Source: an uncultured Bacillaceae bacterium
GTDB taxonomy: Bacteria; Bacillota; Bacilli; Bacillales; Caldibacillaceae
Assembly: GCA_937951955.1 (NCBI GenBank)
Contig: CALGAD010000016.1
Span: forward strand, 1-64,000
Direction: 5' to 3'
DNA length: 64,000 bases
Below the pieces are notes generated by a model. That model worked only from the letters and a program-made list of their open reading frames with translations, had not been told where the DNA came from and ran no database searches. The stretch's first letter is position 1, and the number at the start of each line of letters is the position of its first letter. A program made the translations under genes and the position numbers. Shown here piece after piece: positions 44,631 through 54,780 of the stretch.

Positions 44631-45773
44631 ATGTCCAGGATTTATCTAGATCATGCAGCAACAACACCGATGCACCCTGAGGTCATTCAGGTGATGGCTG
44701 ATTTTATGCAACAATATTTCGGCAATCCATCGAGCATCCACGCTTTTGGCCGGGAATCGCGCCGGATCGTCGATGAGGCCCGGACGACAGCGGCTCGAGC
44801 GATCAATGCCGAATTCAATGAAATTGTGTTTACAAGTGGTGGTACCGAGGCGGATAATTTAGCCCTGATCGGCACCGCTTTAGCCAATCAGGATCGAGGT
44901 AAGCATATTATCACGACACAAATTGAACATCATGCTGTTTTAAAAACGTGTGAGTTTCTGGAAAAGGAAGGCTTTGAAGTGACGTATTTGCCCGTAGATA
45001 AAAACGGAATTGTATCCCTACAGTCACTTCGAGATTCCCTCCGGGACGATACGATTTTAGTGTCCATCATGTATGCGAATAATGAAATCGGTACGATTCA
45101 GCCAATTGCCGAAATTGGCAAAATCTTAAAAGATTACCCGGCTTATTTCCACACCGATGCCGTTCAGGCGTTCGGGGTATTACCGATTGATGTGAGAAAA
45201 CTCGGTGTCGATCTACTATCCGTATCCGCCCATAAATTTAATGGACCGAAGGGTATCGGTTTTTTATATATTAAAGACGGCGTTCGCATTTTACCGACCC
45301 TTTATGGAGGGGAACAGGAGAGAAAACGCCGCGCGGGAACGGAAAATGTGGCGGCCATTGTCGGTATGCAACGGGCGATTGAACTGAGTTTGGAAAACCA
45401 GGAGGAAAAATATCAGTTTTACACCCGGCTACGGGAGCAATTTATCGCCGCCCTTAAACAAGAAAATATTCCGTTTAAAATAAATGGTGCTGGCACCGGG
45501 CAACTGCCCCATATTTTAAATATCCACTTCCCTGGTGTTGAAGTGGAAGCGATGCTCGTCAATCTCGATCTGGCGGGGATTGCTGCATCCAGCGGGTCCG
45601 CCTGCACGGCTGGTTCATTAGAACCGAGTCACGTTCTGAATGCAGTCTGTGGCGAAAATGCACCGGAAATCTACGAATCGATTCGCTTTAGTTTCGGTTA
45701 TGGAAATACACCAGATGAGATTCAGGAAGCAGCAAAGAAAACAGCGGATATCGTCCGCAGGTTAGCACGTTAA
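44631..45773 (+). CDS. iscS: Cysteine desulfurase (IscS/YrvO type)
   Basis: PLP enzyme releasing sulfur from cysteine, here most likely for tRNA thiolation by MnmA next door. 380 residues. PLP lysine in SVSAHKFNGPKGIGF; catalytic Cys loop SSGSACTAGSLEPSHVL; HTDAVQAFG and EHHAVLKT present. The ATG 44631 follows CAGGTG; upstream in-frame codons lack a site. mnmA starts 16 bp after it. Confidence 0.95.
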   Translation: MSRIYLDHAATTPMHPEVIQVMADFMQQYFGNPSSIHAFGRESRRIVDEARTTAARAINAEFNEIVFTSGGTEADNLALIGTALANQDRGKHIITTQIEHHAVLKTCEFLEKEGFEVTYLPVDKNGIVSLQSLRDSLRDDTILVSIMYANNEIGTIQPIAEIGKILKDYPAYFHTDAVQAFGVLPIDVRKLGVDLLSVSAHKFNGPKGIGFLYIKDGVRILPTLYGGEQERKRRAGTENVAAIVGMQRAIELSLENQEEKYQFYTRLREQFIAALKQENIPFKINGAGTGQLPHILNIHFPGVEVEAMLVNLDLAGIAASSGSACTAGSLEPSHVLNAVCGENAPEIYESIRFSFGYGNTPDEIQEAAKKTADIVRRLAR

Positions 45774-45789
45774 ACAGGGAGGTGATTCG

Positions 45790-46902
45790 ATGAAAGATCC
45801 AAAAGATACCCGGGTCGTTGTGGGAATGAGCGGCGGCGTCGATTCGTCGGTTACGGCTTATCTGCTTAAAAAACAAGGGTATGATGTCATCGGCATTTTT
45901 ATGAAAAACTGGGATGACACGGATGAGTTTGGTGTCTGTACTGCCACGCAAGATTATGAAGATGTGATTCGTGTTTGCAATCAAATCGGTATCCCTTATT
46001 ATGCCGTGAATTTTGAAAAGGAGTACTGGGATAAGGTTTTTACTTATTTCCTTGATGAATATAAACAAGGCCGTACACCGAATCCCGATGTCGTGTGCAA
46101 TAAGGAAATCAAATTTAATGCCTTTTTGGATCATGCGATGAAATTAGGGGCCGATTACATTGCGACCGGTCACTATGCTCAAGTGAAAGAAGTGGACGGG
46201 GAAGTGAAGCTTCTTCGCGGCAAGGATCAAAATAAAGATCAAACGTACTTCTTGAACCAGCTCTCCCAGGATCAGCTCAAAAAAGTGATGTTCCCTCTCG
46301 GAGGGTATGAGAAAAAAGAAGTACGGGAGATTGCCAAGGAAGCAGGTCTCGCAACAGCCAATAAAAAAGATAGTACGGGAATTTGCTTTATCGGGGAACG
46401 AAATTTCAAAGAATTTTTAAGCGAATATTTACCCGCCCAGCCCGGCCAAATGGAAACCCTCGATGGTAAAGTCATGGGCAAACATGATGGGTTAATGTAC
46501 TATACGATCGGCCAAAGACACGGACTCGGTATCGGTGGGGCAGGCGAACCGTGGTTTGTTTGTGGAAAAGATCTCGAGCGTAACGTTTTATACGTTTGTC
46601 AGGGCTTTGATAATGAAGCTCTCTATTCAGATAGCATCATCGCTACAAAAGTAAACTGGATTTCCGATCGCCCGAAACCGAGCACGTTTCACTGTACGGC
46701 CAAATTCCGTTATCGCCAACCGGATCATGGTGTGACAGTGACTATTCTCGATAATCATCGCGTGCGGGTCGATTTTGATGCACCGATTCGCGCTGTAACA
46801 CCGGGACAGGCTGTTGTCTTCTATGATGGCGAAGAATGCCTCGGCGGTGGCACGATTGATGAAATTTATAAAAATGGCGAACGGTTGACGTATGTCGGTT
46901 AA
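45790..46902 (+). CDS. mnmA: tRNA 2-thiouridylase MnmA
   Basis: Adds sulfur at C2 of wobble U34 in tRNA-Glu/Gln/Lys. 370 residues. PP-loop VVGMSGGVDSSVTAYLL near residue 10; catalytic cysteines in PNPDVVCNKEIKF (about 102) and DSTGICFIGERNF (about 200); C-terminal beta-barrel. AGGGAGGTG before the ATG. Partner of iscS. Confidence 0.97.
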   Translation: MKDPKDTRVVVGMSGGVDSSVTAYLLKKQGYDVIGIFMKNWDDTDEFGVCTATQDYEDVIRVCNQIGIPYYAVNFEKEYWDKVFTYFLDEYKQGRTPNPDVVCNKEIKFNAFLDHAMKLGADYIATGHYAQVKEVDGEVKLLRGKDQNKDQTYFLNQLSQDQLKKVMFPLGGYEKKEVREIAKEAGLATANKKDSTGICFIGERNFKEFLSEYLPAQPGQMETLDGKVMGKHDGLMYYTIGQRHGLGIGGAGEPWFVCGKDLERNVLYVCQGFDNEALYSDSIIATKVNWISDRPKPSTFHCTAKFRYRQPDHGVTVTILDNHRVRVDFDAPIRAVTPGQAVVFYDGEECLGGGTIDEIYKNGERLTYVG

Positions 46903-46903
46903 T

Positions 46904-46950
46904 AGAAGGATCACAATTTCCGCTTGCTACCGGGAAGTTGTGATCCTTCT
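46904..46950 (+). terminator. Strong hairpin after mnmA
   Basis: AGAAGGATCACAA (46904-46916) and TTGTGATCCTTCT (46938-46950) form 13 perfect pairs around a 21-nt loop with further CCG/CGG pairs. T-rich sequence follows only after about 15 bases, so terminator efficiency is uncertain. Confidence 0.65.
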
Positions 46951-47016
46951 GCCATTTTCTATCCATTTTTTATATAATAGAAGAAAACGTGTTGAATGAT
47001 AAATGGAGGGACAATC

Positions 47017-49422
47017 GTGACCGAAGTAGATACTCCATACATAAAGGGGAAAGTGGTCGCAACCATCTTTCATAACGAACAAAATTTATATACCGTTATC
47101 CGGGTTCGTATAGAGGAAACAAATACGGAATATTCGGAAAAGGAAATCGCCATCACCGGATACCTTCCCAAAATGTATGAAGAGGAAGTTTATATCTTTT
47201 ACGGACAATTTCAAGACCATCCCCGCTACGGTCGGCAGTTTCAGGCCACCCACTACCGGAAAAAGATGCCGGAAACGCGGGAAGGGGTCATTCAATATTT
47301 ATCCAGCGATTTATTTAAAGGCATCGGCAAAAAGACTGCTGAGGCGATTGTCGATACCCTCGGTGAAAATGCGATATCGCGTATTTTAGCCAATCCGGAA
47401 GTTCTCGAACAGGTGCCGAAATTGTCGAAAGAAAAAGCGGAAAATTTATATGAAACGTTACAGGAACATCAAGGCCTGGAAAAAGTTATCATCGTCTTGA
47501 ACAAATACGGATTCGGTCCGCAACTGGCGATGCGTATTTATCAAACGTATCGGGATGAAACGCTGGAGATTATCGAGTCCAATCCCTATAAATTAGTGGA
47601 AGATGTGGAAGGAGTCGGGTTTGGTCGGGCGGACGAATTGGGGCAGAAACTCGGTATTACGGGGAAACATCCGGATCGGATCAAAGTCGGTTCGCTCTAT
47701 ACTTTACAACAGCAATGCTTGCAAGAAGGACATGCCTATTTGGATAGAGATGAAGTCATAAAGAGCGTAAAGAAGTTGTTGGAAACCAATCAAACCGAGG
47801 AAATCCCCGAAGAAGACATCGATCGTATATTTCTGGAACTGGAAGAAGAAGGGAAACTCATTGCTGAAGATAACAGAGTCTATATGCCATCTTTATTCTT
47901 CGCTGAAAAAGGGATTGTGACGCATGTTAAACGGATTTTGCAGCAAGATCAATACGAGAAGCAATTTCCAGAGAGCGAGATTCTTCTTGCCCTGGGAGAA
48001 GTTGAGGATGAGCTCGGTATCCAATACGCCTCTTCCCAGCGGGAGGCGATCCAGCAGGCGTTAACTTCACCGATGTTAATTTTAACTGGCGGTCCCGGTA
48101 CGGGGAAAACGACGGTAATAAAAGGGATAGTCGAAGTATATAGCAAGCTGCACGGTTGTTCCTTAAATCCGAACGATTACAAAAAGGATGAAGTATTCCC
48201 GTTTATTTTAGCGGCACCGACGGGCCGTGCGGCAAAACGAATGAGTGAATCGACCGGACTGCCGGCGGTAACGATTCACCGGCTCCTCGGCTGGAGCGGT
48301 GAGGATCATTTTGAATTCGATGAGGAAAATCGAATTGAAGGAAAAATGGTTATTATTGATGAAATGTCGATGGTCGATACCTGGTTAGCGAACAATTTGT
48401 TCAAAGCGTTGCCGGATGATGTGCAAGTCATTATGGTTGGGGATGAAGACCAGCTGCCTTCCGTCGGTCCCGGCCAGGTATTAAAAGATTTACTGGATGC
48501 GGGCGTCATTCCAACGGTACGCTTGACGGATATTTACCGACAAGAGGATGGATCGACCATCATTCCCCTCGCCCATGCGATTAAAAATGGTTCGATACCC
48601 GGGGATTTAACGATGCAGCAAAAAGATCGCTCCTTTATTCCCTGTTCCGCCAGTCAGGTAACTCATGTTGTCAAACAAATCGTTGAATCAGCTGTCCGAA
48701 AAGGTGGATATACGAAAAGGGATATCCAGGTGCTGGCGCCCATGTATCGCGGGGCAGCCGGTATTAATAACTTGAATAAAGTGCTGCAAGACGTTTTTAA
48801 CGACAATGCGGAAGGGAAAAAACGGGAAATTCAGTTTGGCGATGTGACTTATCGCGTCGGTGATAAAGTACTGCAACTTGTCAATCAACCGGACAAAAAT
48901 ATTTTTAACGGGGATATCGGCGAGATCAGTGCCATCATTTATGCGAAGGAAAACGAAGAGAAACAGGATCAAGTATTCGTTGTATTTGATGATACGGAAG
49001 TCATGTATACACGGCAAGACTTGCAGCAAATTACCCTTGCCTATTGTTGCAGTATTCATAAATCCCAGGGCAGCGAATTTCCGGTTGTGATCCTTCCTGT
49101 TGTGAAAAGTTATTATCGCATGCTGAAAAGAAATTTAATTTACACCGCGATCACCCGCAGCAAGGATAAATTAATCCTTTGTGGCGAAGTGAGTGCCTTT
49201 GAACTGGCAATTCGCCGGGAGGATGAGGATATTCGTCAGACGACATTGCGAGATCGGCTGTTACATGCCTTCGGGAAGCTGGAAGATGACTCTTTTACAG
49301 CGGCAGATGGGGAAATCGCAATGGATTCGTATGAGGAAATCTTGATGAATACGGATCCAATGATCGGTATGGGCGATATCACCCCCTATGATTTTCTGGA
49401 AGAAGAAGCCGTCGGAAAATAA
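47017..49422 (+). CDS. recD2: RecD2-type ATP-dependent DNA helicase
   Basis: Superfamily 1B 5'-3' helicase in genome stability, working without RecBC. 801 residues. N-terminal OB and helix-hairpin-helix region (KGIGKKTAEAIV, PYKLVEDVEGVGFGRADEL), Walker A LTGGPGTGKTTVIKG, motif II VIIDEMSMVD, motif III GDEDQLPSVGPGQVL, C-terminal AYCCSIHKSQGSEFPVVILP and IYTAITRSKDKLILCG. GTG 47017 is 8 bases after GGAGGG. The TPR gene yrrB, between trmU and recD2 in B. subtilis, is missing. Confidence 0.96.
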   Translation: MTEVDTPYIKGKVVATIFHNEQNLYTVIRVRIEETNTEYSEKEIAITGYLPKMYEEEVYIFYGQFQDHPRYGRQFQATHYRKKMPETREGVIQYLSSDLFKGIGKKTAEAIVDTLGENAISRILANPEVLEQVPKLSKEKAENLYETLQEHQGLEKVIIVLNKYGFGPQLAMRIYQTYRDETLEIIESNPYKLVEDVEGVGFGRADELGQKLGITGKHPDRIKVGSLYTLQQQCLQEGHAYLDRDEVIKSVKKLLETNQTEEIPEEDIDRIFLELEEEGKLIAEDNRVYMPSLFFAEKGIVTHVKRILQQDQYEKQFPESEILLALGEVEDELGIQYASSQREAIQQALTSPMLILTGGPGTGKTTVIKGIVEVYSKLHGCSLNPNDYKKDEVFPFILAAPTGRAAKRMSESTGLPAVTIHRLLGWSGEDHFEFDEENRIEGKMVIIDEMSMVDTWLANNLFKALPDDVQVIMVGDEDQLPSVGPGQVLKDLLDAGVIPTVRLTDIYRQEDGSTIIPLAHAIKNGSIPGDLTMQQKDRSFIPCSASQVTHVVKQIVESAVRKGGYTKRDIQVLAPMYRGAAGINNLNKVLQDVFNDNAEGKKREIQFGDVTYRVGDKVLQLVNQPDKNIFNGDIGEISAIIYAKENEEKQDQVFVVFDDTEVMYTRQDLQQITLAYCCSIHKSQGSEFPVVILPVVKSYYRMLKRNLIYTAITRSKDKLILCGEVSAFELAIRREDEDIRQTTLRDRLLHAFGKLEDDSFTAADGEIAMDSYEEILMNTDPMIGMGDITPYDFLEEEAVGK

Positions 49423-49500
49423 TCAACTACATTAGAAACATAGAATAATATAGGAAAATTTGGGCAATAATGAAGACAAAAATGGAGGAGGTTGCCATTT

Positions 49501-49695
49501 TTGTCTTTTTCCTGTCCAAATTGTCATAGTAAAGATATCGGAAAAATTGGTATCAACCAATATTATTGCTGGAACTGTTTTATCGAATTATCGATCGCTA
49601 ACGGGATGATCTACACTCATCAGGTGGAAGAAGACGGATCGCTATCATCATTAGATGATTTGTTTACCGAAGAAGAACGCCGTTTTCATGCATAA
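49501..49695 (+). CDS. Small zinc-ribbon protein
   Basis: 64 residues. Two Cys pairs (FSCPNCH and YYCWNC) with spacing of a zinc ribbon in the first 30 residues, then an acidic tail (SSLDDLFTEEERRF). TTG 49501 is 9 bases after GGAGGAGG; a TTG at 49492 touches that site. Position between recD2 and the permease resembles small genes of B. subtilis near yrrD/yrzR. Function unknown. Confidence 0.7.
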   Translation: MSFSCPNCHSKDIGKIGINQYYCWNCFIELSIANGMIYTHQVEEDGSLSSLDDLFTEEERRFHA

Positions 49696-49840
49696 AGCTG
49701 GATGTGTAGCGTCCTTTCCTTTACCTTATAAATAGTTTTTGAAATTATTCGATTCAGGCAATCCATGCGGGGGATTGCTTTTTTTATGCATAAAAAAATG
49801 GAATTTATAAACCATAATAGCGATAGGGGGTGGAATTTCA

Positions 49841-50911
49841 TTGAATGTGAAAATGAAATGGATTTACCGACTTGGCTTTTTATTATTGTTTTTTATCGTG
49901 ATTTTCATCTTTTTAAAGCTGAAGCCCTTCTGGGGGCCACTATTGAACGTGTTCGCATCCGCCTCCTTACCATTTCTCATCGGTGCTTTCATCGCATATC
50001 TTCTCCATCCGCCCGTTATGTTTCTCCATGATAAAGGACTGCAAAAATGGCTTTCCGTAATCATCATTTATTTGTTGTTTTTTGGGAGTTTAAGTTTTCT
50101 CATTTATAAAGGTACTCCGCTGTTTATCGAGCAGTTACGGGAGTTAACGGAGAATTTCCCAGCTGTTTTACGCGAATTTGAAAAATTTTCCCGGGATCTT
50201 CAAAATCATACGGCACGGTGGCCCTTTCGAATTGAGGATTATCTCAATCAGGTTGTCTCCAAAATTGATTACATGCTGACGAACTTTGCCAATCACCTCA
50301 TTGAGCAATTCATGCGCCTGTTTGACTGGTTGATTTTTATCGTGCTCATTCCGATTATCGCCTTTTATTTTATAAAAGATATCGATTATTTACAGGAAGT
50401 TTTCTGGGAGTTCGTACCGGAAAAATGGCGCAAACAGCTACAAATTTTCTTTACGAATGTCAATGCCCAGCTCGGCGGTTACATTCGCGGACAGCTATTA
50501 CTTTGCTTAATCGTAGGTTTTTCTTCTGTCCTTTTGTTCCGTTTCATCGGCTTAAAGTATCCATTGCTGTTAGGAATCATCATCGGGGCGACGAATGTGA
50601 TTCCTTATTTCGGTCCGATTATCGGTGCTATACCGGCCTGCCTTGTCGCCATCACGATTTCCATCAAAAAGGCGATTTTCGTTATCATCATCATTTTCTT
50701 TATACAATTTCTCGATGGCAATATTTTATCGCCGGTCATTTTAGGAAGAAGTTTACGCATGCACCCGTTATTAATCATCTTTTCTATTTTAATTGGTGGC
50801 GAACTGGCAGGGGTGATCGGCTTAATTGTGGCTGTTCCCATCGTGGCGATCGGGAAAACTGCTTTTCAGCAAGCGCTTTTACAATTCCGGAAACGGGAGG
50901 GGGTGGAATAA
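49841..50911 (+). CDS. AI-2E family transporter-like membrane protein (YrrI-like)
   Basis: About 356 residues with eight membrane segments. The family signature is clear: LIPIIAFYFIKDIDYL, GYIRGQLLLCLIVGF, LLGIIIGATNVIPYFGPIIG and LGRSLRMHPLLII. The family includes putative exporters and Na+/H+ antiporters; substrate cannot be told. TTG 49841, GTG 49847 and ATG 49853 are all in frame after AGGGGGTGG. Precedes the alaS leader, as in B. subtilis. Confidence 0.88.
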   Translation: MNVKMKWIYRLGFLLLFFIVIFIFLKLKPFWGPLLNVFASASLPFLIGAFIAYLLHPPVMFLHDKGLQKWLSVIIIYLLFFGSLSFLIYKGTPLFIEQLRELTENFPAVLREFEKFSRDLQNHTARWPFRIEDYLNQVVSKIDYMLTNFANHLIEQFMRLFDWLIFIVLIPIIAFYFIKDIDYLQEVFWEFVPEKWRKQLQIFFTNVNAQLGGYIRGQLLLCLIVGFSSVLLFRFIGLKYPLLLGIIIGATNVIPYFGPIIGAIPACLVAITISIKKAIFVIIIIFFIQFLDGNILSPVILGRSLRMHPLLIIFSILIGGELAGVIGLIVAVPIVAIGKTAFQQALLQFRKREGVE

Positions 50912-50991
50912 TATTCTTAATGTTTAAAAAACGGTAATCTGGATATGCTGATTGATAGAGGATTGTGGAGATTTTCCATCATAGCCTTTAT

Positions 50992-51020
50992 TTGACAAAT
51001 GGAAAAAAGGCGAATATAAT
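50992..51020 (+). promoter_or_regulatory. alaS promoter
   Basis: TTGACA (50992-50997), 17-bp spacer, TATAAT (51015-51020): perfect sigma-A consensus before the T-box leader. Confidence 0.92.
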
Positions 51021-51026
51021 CTATTA

Positions 51027-51272
51027 GTAAAATGTATATGGCAAACACGATGACGGAACGAGTATGTTATCTGGAGTATCACAGAGAGGTATCCCGTGGC
51101 TGAAAGGATACTATATGAAGGATAACAGAAGGCCATTCCTTGAGTGCAGCTAATCCCTGCCGCTTGATCCAGCGTTATGGAAATGAGTGATGGAATCCAT
51201 TTGTGGAGTCCATAATCAGGGTGGTACCACGGCAACTCTTCGTCCCTGCCTTCTGGGGGTGAAGAGTTTTTT
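51027..51272 (+). ncRNA. T-box riboswitch of alaS
   Basis: T-box sequence AATCAGGGTGGTACCACGG at 51214-51232. Terminator arms AACTCTTC (51234 on) and GAAGAGTT plus T run end at 51272. Stem I has AGTA (51061-51064) and GTTATC pairing with GATAAC (51121-51126). The specifier side reads GAA-G-GCC-A (51128-51135), so the specifier is the Ala codon GCC, matching the gene. Confidence 0.95.
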
Positions 51273-51307
51273 ATTTGGAAAAATATTCGGTTTAGGAGGT
51301 AGAAACG

Positions 51308-53950
51308 ATGAAATATTTATCGAGCAGTGAAATTCGGCGTATGTTTCTAAAATTCTTCGAAGAAAAAGGGCATTCGATCGAACCGAGTGCATCGTTGATT
51401 CCGGTCGATGATCCTTCACTTCTCTGGATAAATAGCGGTGTTGCCACATTGAAAAAATATTTTGACGGCCGTGTCAAACCGGATAATCCGCGTCTTGCAA
51501 ATGCGCAAAAATCAATCCGGACGAATGATATTGAAAATGTCGGAAAAACCGCCCGTCATCATACCTTTTTTGAAATGCTCGGCAACTTTTCTATCGGGGA
51601 TTATTTCAAGGAAGAAGCGATAGAATGGGCCTGGGAATTCTTAACGAGCCCGAACTGGCTAGGACTTGATCCGGAACGATTATCTGTAACGGTCCATCCC
51701 GAGGATGATGAAGCGTATGACATCTGGCACAAAAAAATCGGGGTTCCGGAAGAGCGTATCATCCGCCTGGAAGGTAACTTCTGGGATATCGGGGAGGGCC
51801 CGAGCGGACCGAACTCGGAAATCTTTTACGATCGCGGACCGGAATTCGGCGATGATCCGGAAGATCCAGAACTATATCCCGGGGGAGAAAACGATCGTTA
51901 TTTAGAAGTGTGGAACCTCGTCTTTTCCCAATTCAATCATAATCCGGACGGAACATATACGCCGCTACCGAGCAAAAACATTGATACCGGAATGGGGCTG
52001 GAACGGATTACGTCCATCTTGCAAGACGGGAAGACGAATTTCGATACCGACTTATTTTTACCGATTATTCGCAAGATCGAAGCAATATCCGGTGAGAAAT
52101 ATGGTGAAACTGAAGAGAAGGATGTAGCCTTTAAAGTGGTCGCTGACCATATCCGTTCGGTAGCCTTTGCGATCGGTGATGGTGCGTTGCCATCTAACGA
52201 AGGCAGAGGATATGTGCTCAGAAGACTCATCCGGAGAGCAGTTCGCTATGCCAAACAGCTGCATGTAGACCGCCCCTTCCTGTTCGAACTCGTTCCGGTT
52301 GTTGGGGAGATTATGGCTGATTTTTATCCGGAAGTACAGGAAAAGAGCGACTTTATTCAAAAAGTAATCCGCACCGAAGAGGAACGCTTCCACGAAACGT
52401 TACATGAAGGGTTGGCTATCCTCGCTTCGATCATTGAAAAAGGTAAGCAAGAAGATCGGTACGTCATCTCTGGCGAAGATGCTTTCCGGCTTTATGACAC
52501 GTACGGATTTCCTGTCGAACTTACGGAAGAATACGCCCGAGAGGAAGGGATGGAAATTGACTACGATGGATTCGAAAAGGAAATGGAAAGACAGAGGGAG
52601 CGGGCAAGAAAAGCGAGACAGGATGCCGACTCCATGCAAGTACAAGGCGGCGATTTAGGTGAGGTCACGGTAGAAAGTGAGTTTATCGGTTACGACACAT
52701 TAGAGACTGTTGCCCACGTACAGGCGATTTTTAAAGACGGCTATTTAATTGATGAAGCGCAAACCGGAGAGGAAGTCGAAGTCATTTTAGATCAGACACC
52801 GTTTTACGCAGAAAGCGGTGGGCAAATCGCGGATAAGGGTGAAATCATCGCTGATGGATTACGGGTTTCCGTTTTAGATGTCCAGAAGGCACCGAATAAA
52901 CAAAATCTTCACCGGGTGCTTATCGAAGAAGGTACATTAAAAACGAATGCGATCGTTCATGCAAGAGTTTATGAAAAAGACCGTTTGAACATTACCCGGA
53001 ACCACTCAGCAACCCATCTCCTTCATCAAGCCTTAAAAGATGTGTTGGGCGAGCATGTCAATCAGGCAGGTTCCCTCGTGGCACCGGATCGCTTGCGTTT
53101 TGACTTTTCGCATTTCGGTCAGGTAACAGAAGAAGAACTGGAACAGGTTGAAAAAATTGTCAATGATAAAATATGGGCGAGTCTCCCCGTAATCGTGGAT
53201 TATAAACCGCTTGAAGAAGCAAAAGCGATGGGTGCGATGGCCTTATTCGGTGAAAAATATGACGATATTGTTCGGGTCGTCAGCATTGGCGATTACTCCT
53301 TAGAGTTGTGCGGTGGCTGTCACGTTCCGAATACTTCCGTGATCGGTATGTTTGTCATCGTCTCGGAAACAGGAATCGGTGCAGGAACACGTCGTATTGA
53401 GGCGCTCACCGGTGAAAAGGCTTATGAATATATGCTGGAACAGACGGCAATCTTGAAAGAAGCCGCCCGGCAATTAAAGACTAAGGTTCAGGAAGTGCCT
53501 TCTCGAATCGAGGCCTTGCAGGAAGAATTAAAAGAGTTGCGGAAAGAAAATGAATCATTAGTTGCAAAACTCGGTAATGTCGAAGCAAACGAATTACTCA
53601 ATCAAGTCGAAGAAATCGATGGCGTGAAAGTACTTGCAAGCCGGGTTCAAGTTACCGATGCCGGTCAATTGCGCAACATTTGCGATGATTTGAAACAAAA
53701 AATCGGTTCAGGAATCATTTTGCTCGGTACGGTAACGAACGGAAAAGTGCAAATGATTGCTGGTGTGACAAAAGATTTGACCGATAAATACCACGCGGGG
53801 CAGTTAGTTAAAGAAGCAGCGAAAATTTGTGCTGGCGGTGGTGGCGGTCGACCGGATATGGCCCAGGCCGGTGGGAAAGATCCGGATAAACTCGATGAAG
53901 CATTAAACTATGCCAAGAAATGGGTTAAAACTATTTCTAATCACGATTAA
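51308..53950 (+). CDS. alaS: Alanyl-tRNA synthetase
   Basis: Class II synthetase with editing. 880 residues: catalytic domain (SSSEIRRMFLKFFEEKGH, NFWDIGEGPSGPNSEIFYDR, GMGLERI), editing domain with zinc ligands in RNHSATHLLHQAL and LCGGCH, coiled coil about 710-750, and C-terminal DHHA1-type domain (KICAGGGGGRPDMAQAGG). AGGAGGT before the ATG. Confidence 0.98.
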   Translation: MKYLSSSEIRRMFLKFFEEKGHSIEPSASLIPVDDPSLLWINSGVATLKKYFDGRVKPDNPRLANAQKSIRTNDIENVGKTARHHTFFEMLGNFSIGDYFKEEAIEWAWEFLTSPNWLGLDPERLSVTVHPEDDEAYDIWHKKIGVPEERIIRLEGNFWDIGEGPSGPNSEIFYDRGPEFGDDPEDPELYPGGENDRYLEVWNLVFSQFNHNPDGTYTPLPSKNIDTGMGLERITSILQDGKTNFDTDLFLPIIRKIEAISGEKYGETEEKDVAFKVVADHIRSVAFAIGDGALPSNEGRGYVLRRLIRRAVRYAKQLHVDRPFLFELVPVVGEIMADFYPEVQEKSDFIQKVIRTEEERFHETLHEGLAILASIIEKGKQEDRYVISGEDAFRLYDTYGFPVELTEEYAREEGMEIDYDGFEKEMERQRERARKARQDADSMQVQGGDLGEVTVESEFIGYDTLETVAHVQAIFKDGYLIDEAQTGEEVEVILDQTPFYAESGGQIADKGEIIADGLRVSVLDVQKAPNKQNLHRVLIEEGTLKTNAIVHARVYEKDRLNITRNHSATHLLHQALKDVLGEHVNQAGSLVAPDRLRFDFSHFGQVTEEELEQVEKIVNDKIWASLPVIVDYKPLEEAKAMGAMALFGEKYDDIVRVVSIGDYSLELCGGCHVPNTSVIGMFVIVSETGIGAGTRRIEALTGEKAYEYMLEQTAILKEAARQLKTKVQEVPSRIEALQEELKELRKENESLVAKLGNVEANELLNQVEEIDGVKVLASRVQVTDAGQLRNICDDLKQKIGSGIILLGTVTNGKVQMIAGVTKDLTDKYHAGQLVKEAAKICAGGGGGRPDMAQAGGKDPDKLDEALNYAKKWVKTISNHD

Positions 53951-54008
53951 GTGATGTACAATATAGACAAGATACGACGTTTCACAGTTGAACGGAGGTG
54001 CTTTCCCG

Positions 54009-54278
54009 ATGAGCTCGATGGACAAAACGATGCAGTTTCACTTTCCAGAAGATCCGATAGAAAGAGAAGTAAAGAATGTCATCTTCACCGTCTATGAAGC
54101 GCTTGAAGAAAAAGGGTATAACCCGATCAATCAAATCGTGGGTTATTTGTTGTCGGGTGACCCGGCTTATATTCCCCGCCATAAGGATGCCCGGAATATC
54201 ATTCGGAAACTGGAACGGGATGAGATCATTGAGGAATTAGTCAAATATTATTTAACAACACAGCGTGGCGATATATAG
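54009..54278 (+). CDS. ireB: IreB family regulatory phosphoprotein (YrzL)
   Basis: 89-residue UPF0297 protein; in Enterococcus IreB is a substrate of the kinase IreK and affects cephalosporin tolerance. Conserved start SSMDKTMQFHFPED holds Thr residues matching the known phosphosite region; EEKGYNPINQIVGYLLSGDPAYIPRHKDAR is typical. GGAGGTG 8 bases upstream. ruvX begins directly after the stop codon. Confidence 0.93.
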   Translation: MSSMDKTMQFHFPEDPIEREVKNVIFTVYEALEEKGYNPINQIVGYLLSGDPAYIPRHKDARNIIRKLERDEIIEELVKYYLTTQRGDI

Positions 54279-54695
54279 ATGAGGATTATGGGACTTGATG
54301 TCGGCTCGAAAACGATCGGTGTGGCCATGAGCGATGAGCTGGGCTGGACGGCCCAGGGGTTAACGACAATTACGATTGACGAAGAGGCCGGCGAATTTGG
54401 TCTCGATGAGCTTGGCGAGATTATCGAAAAATATGATGTGGACAAAATCGTTGTCGGCCTTCCCAAAAATATGAACGGAACGATCGGTCCGCGGGGGGAA
54501 GCGAGCAAGCAATTTGCAGAATTGCTGCAAAGTCGCTTTTCCCTCCCGGTCATTTTATGGGATGAACGTCTTTCCACCGTGGCCGCTGAAAGGGTGCTTT
54601 TAAAAGCCGATCTGAGCCGCAAGAAAAGGAAGAAAGTGATTGATAAAATGGCAGCCGTGATGATTCTCCAGGGGTATTTAGATAGTTTAAGCTGA
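54279..54695 (+). CDS. ruvX: Putative pre-16S rRNA nuclease RuvX (YqgF)
   Basis: RNase-H-fold nuclease family implicated in 16S rRNA 5'-end maturation. 138 residues. Catalytic Asp in MRIMGLDVGSKTIGVA; second acidic site VVGLPKNMNGTIGPR; LPVILWDERLSTVAAE with the conserved DERLST; C-terminal KKVIDKMAAVMILQGYLD. No ribosome binding site of its own, so probably coupled to ireB. Confidence 0.95.
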   Translation: MRIMGLDVGSKTIGVAMSDELGWTAQGLTTITIDEEAGEFGLDELGEIIEKYDVDKIVVGLPKNMNGTIGPRGEASKQFAELLQSRFSLPVILWDERLSTVAAERVLLKADLSRKKRKKVIDKMAAVMILQGYLDSLS

Positions 54696-54780
54696 GAATA
54701 ACGGATGAATTTTTCACTTTTTCTCATAATAATGAATAGAATTGTTGCGACACTGCCAAAAAAGTTTGGAGGTTTAATCA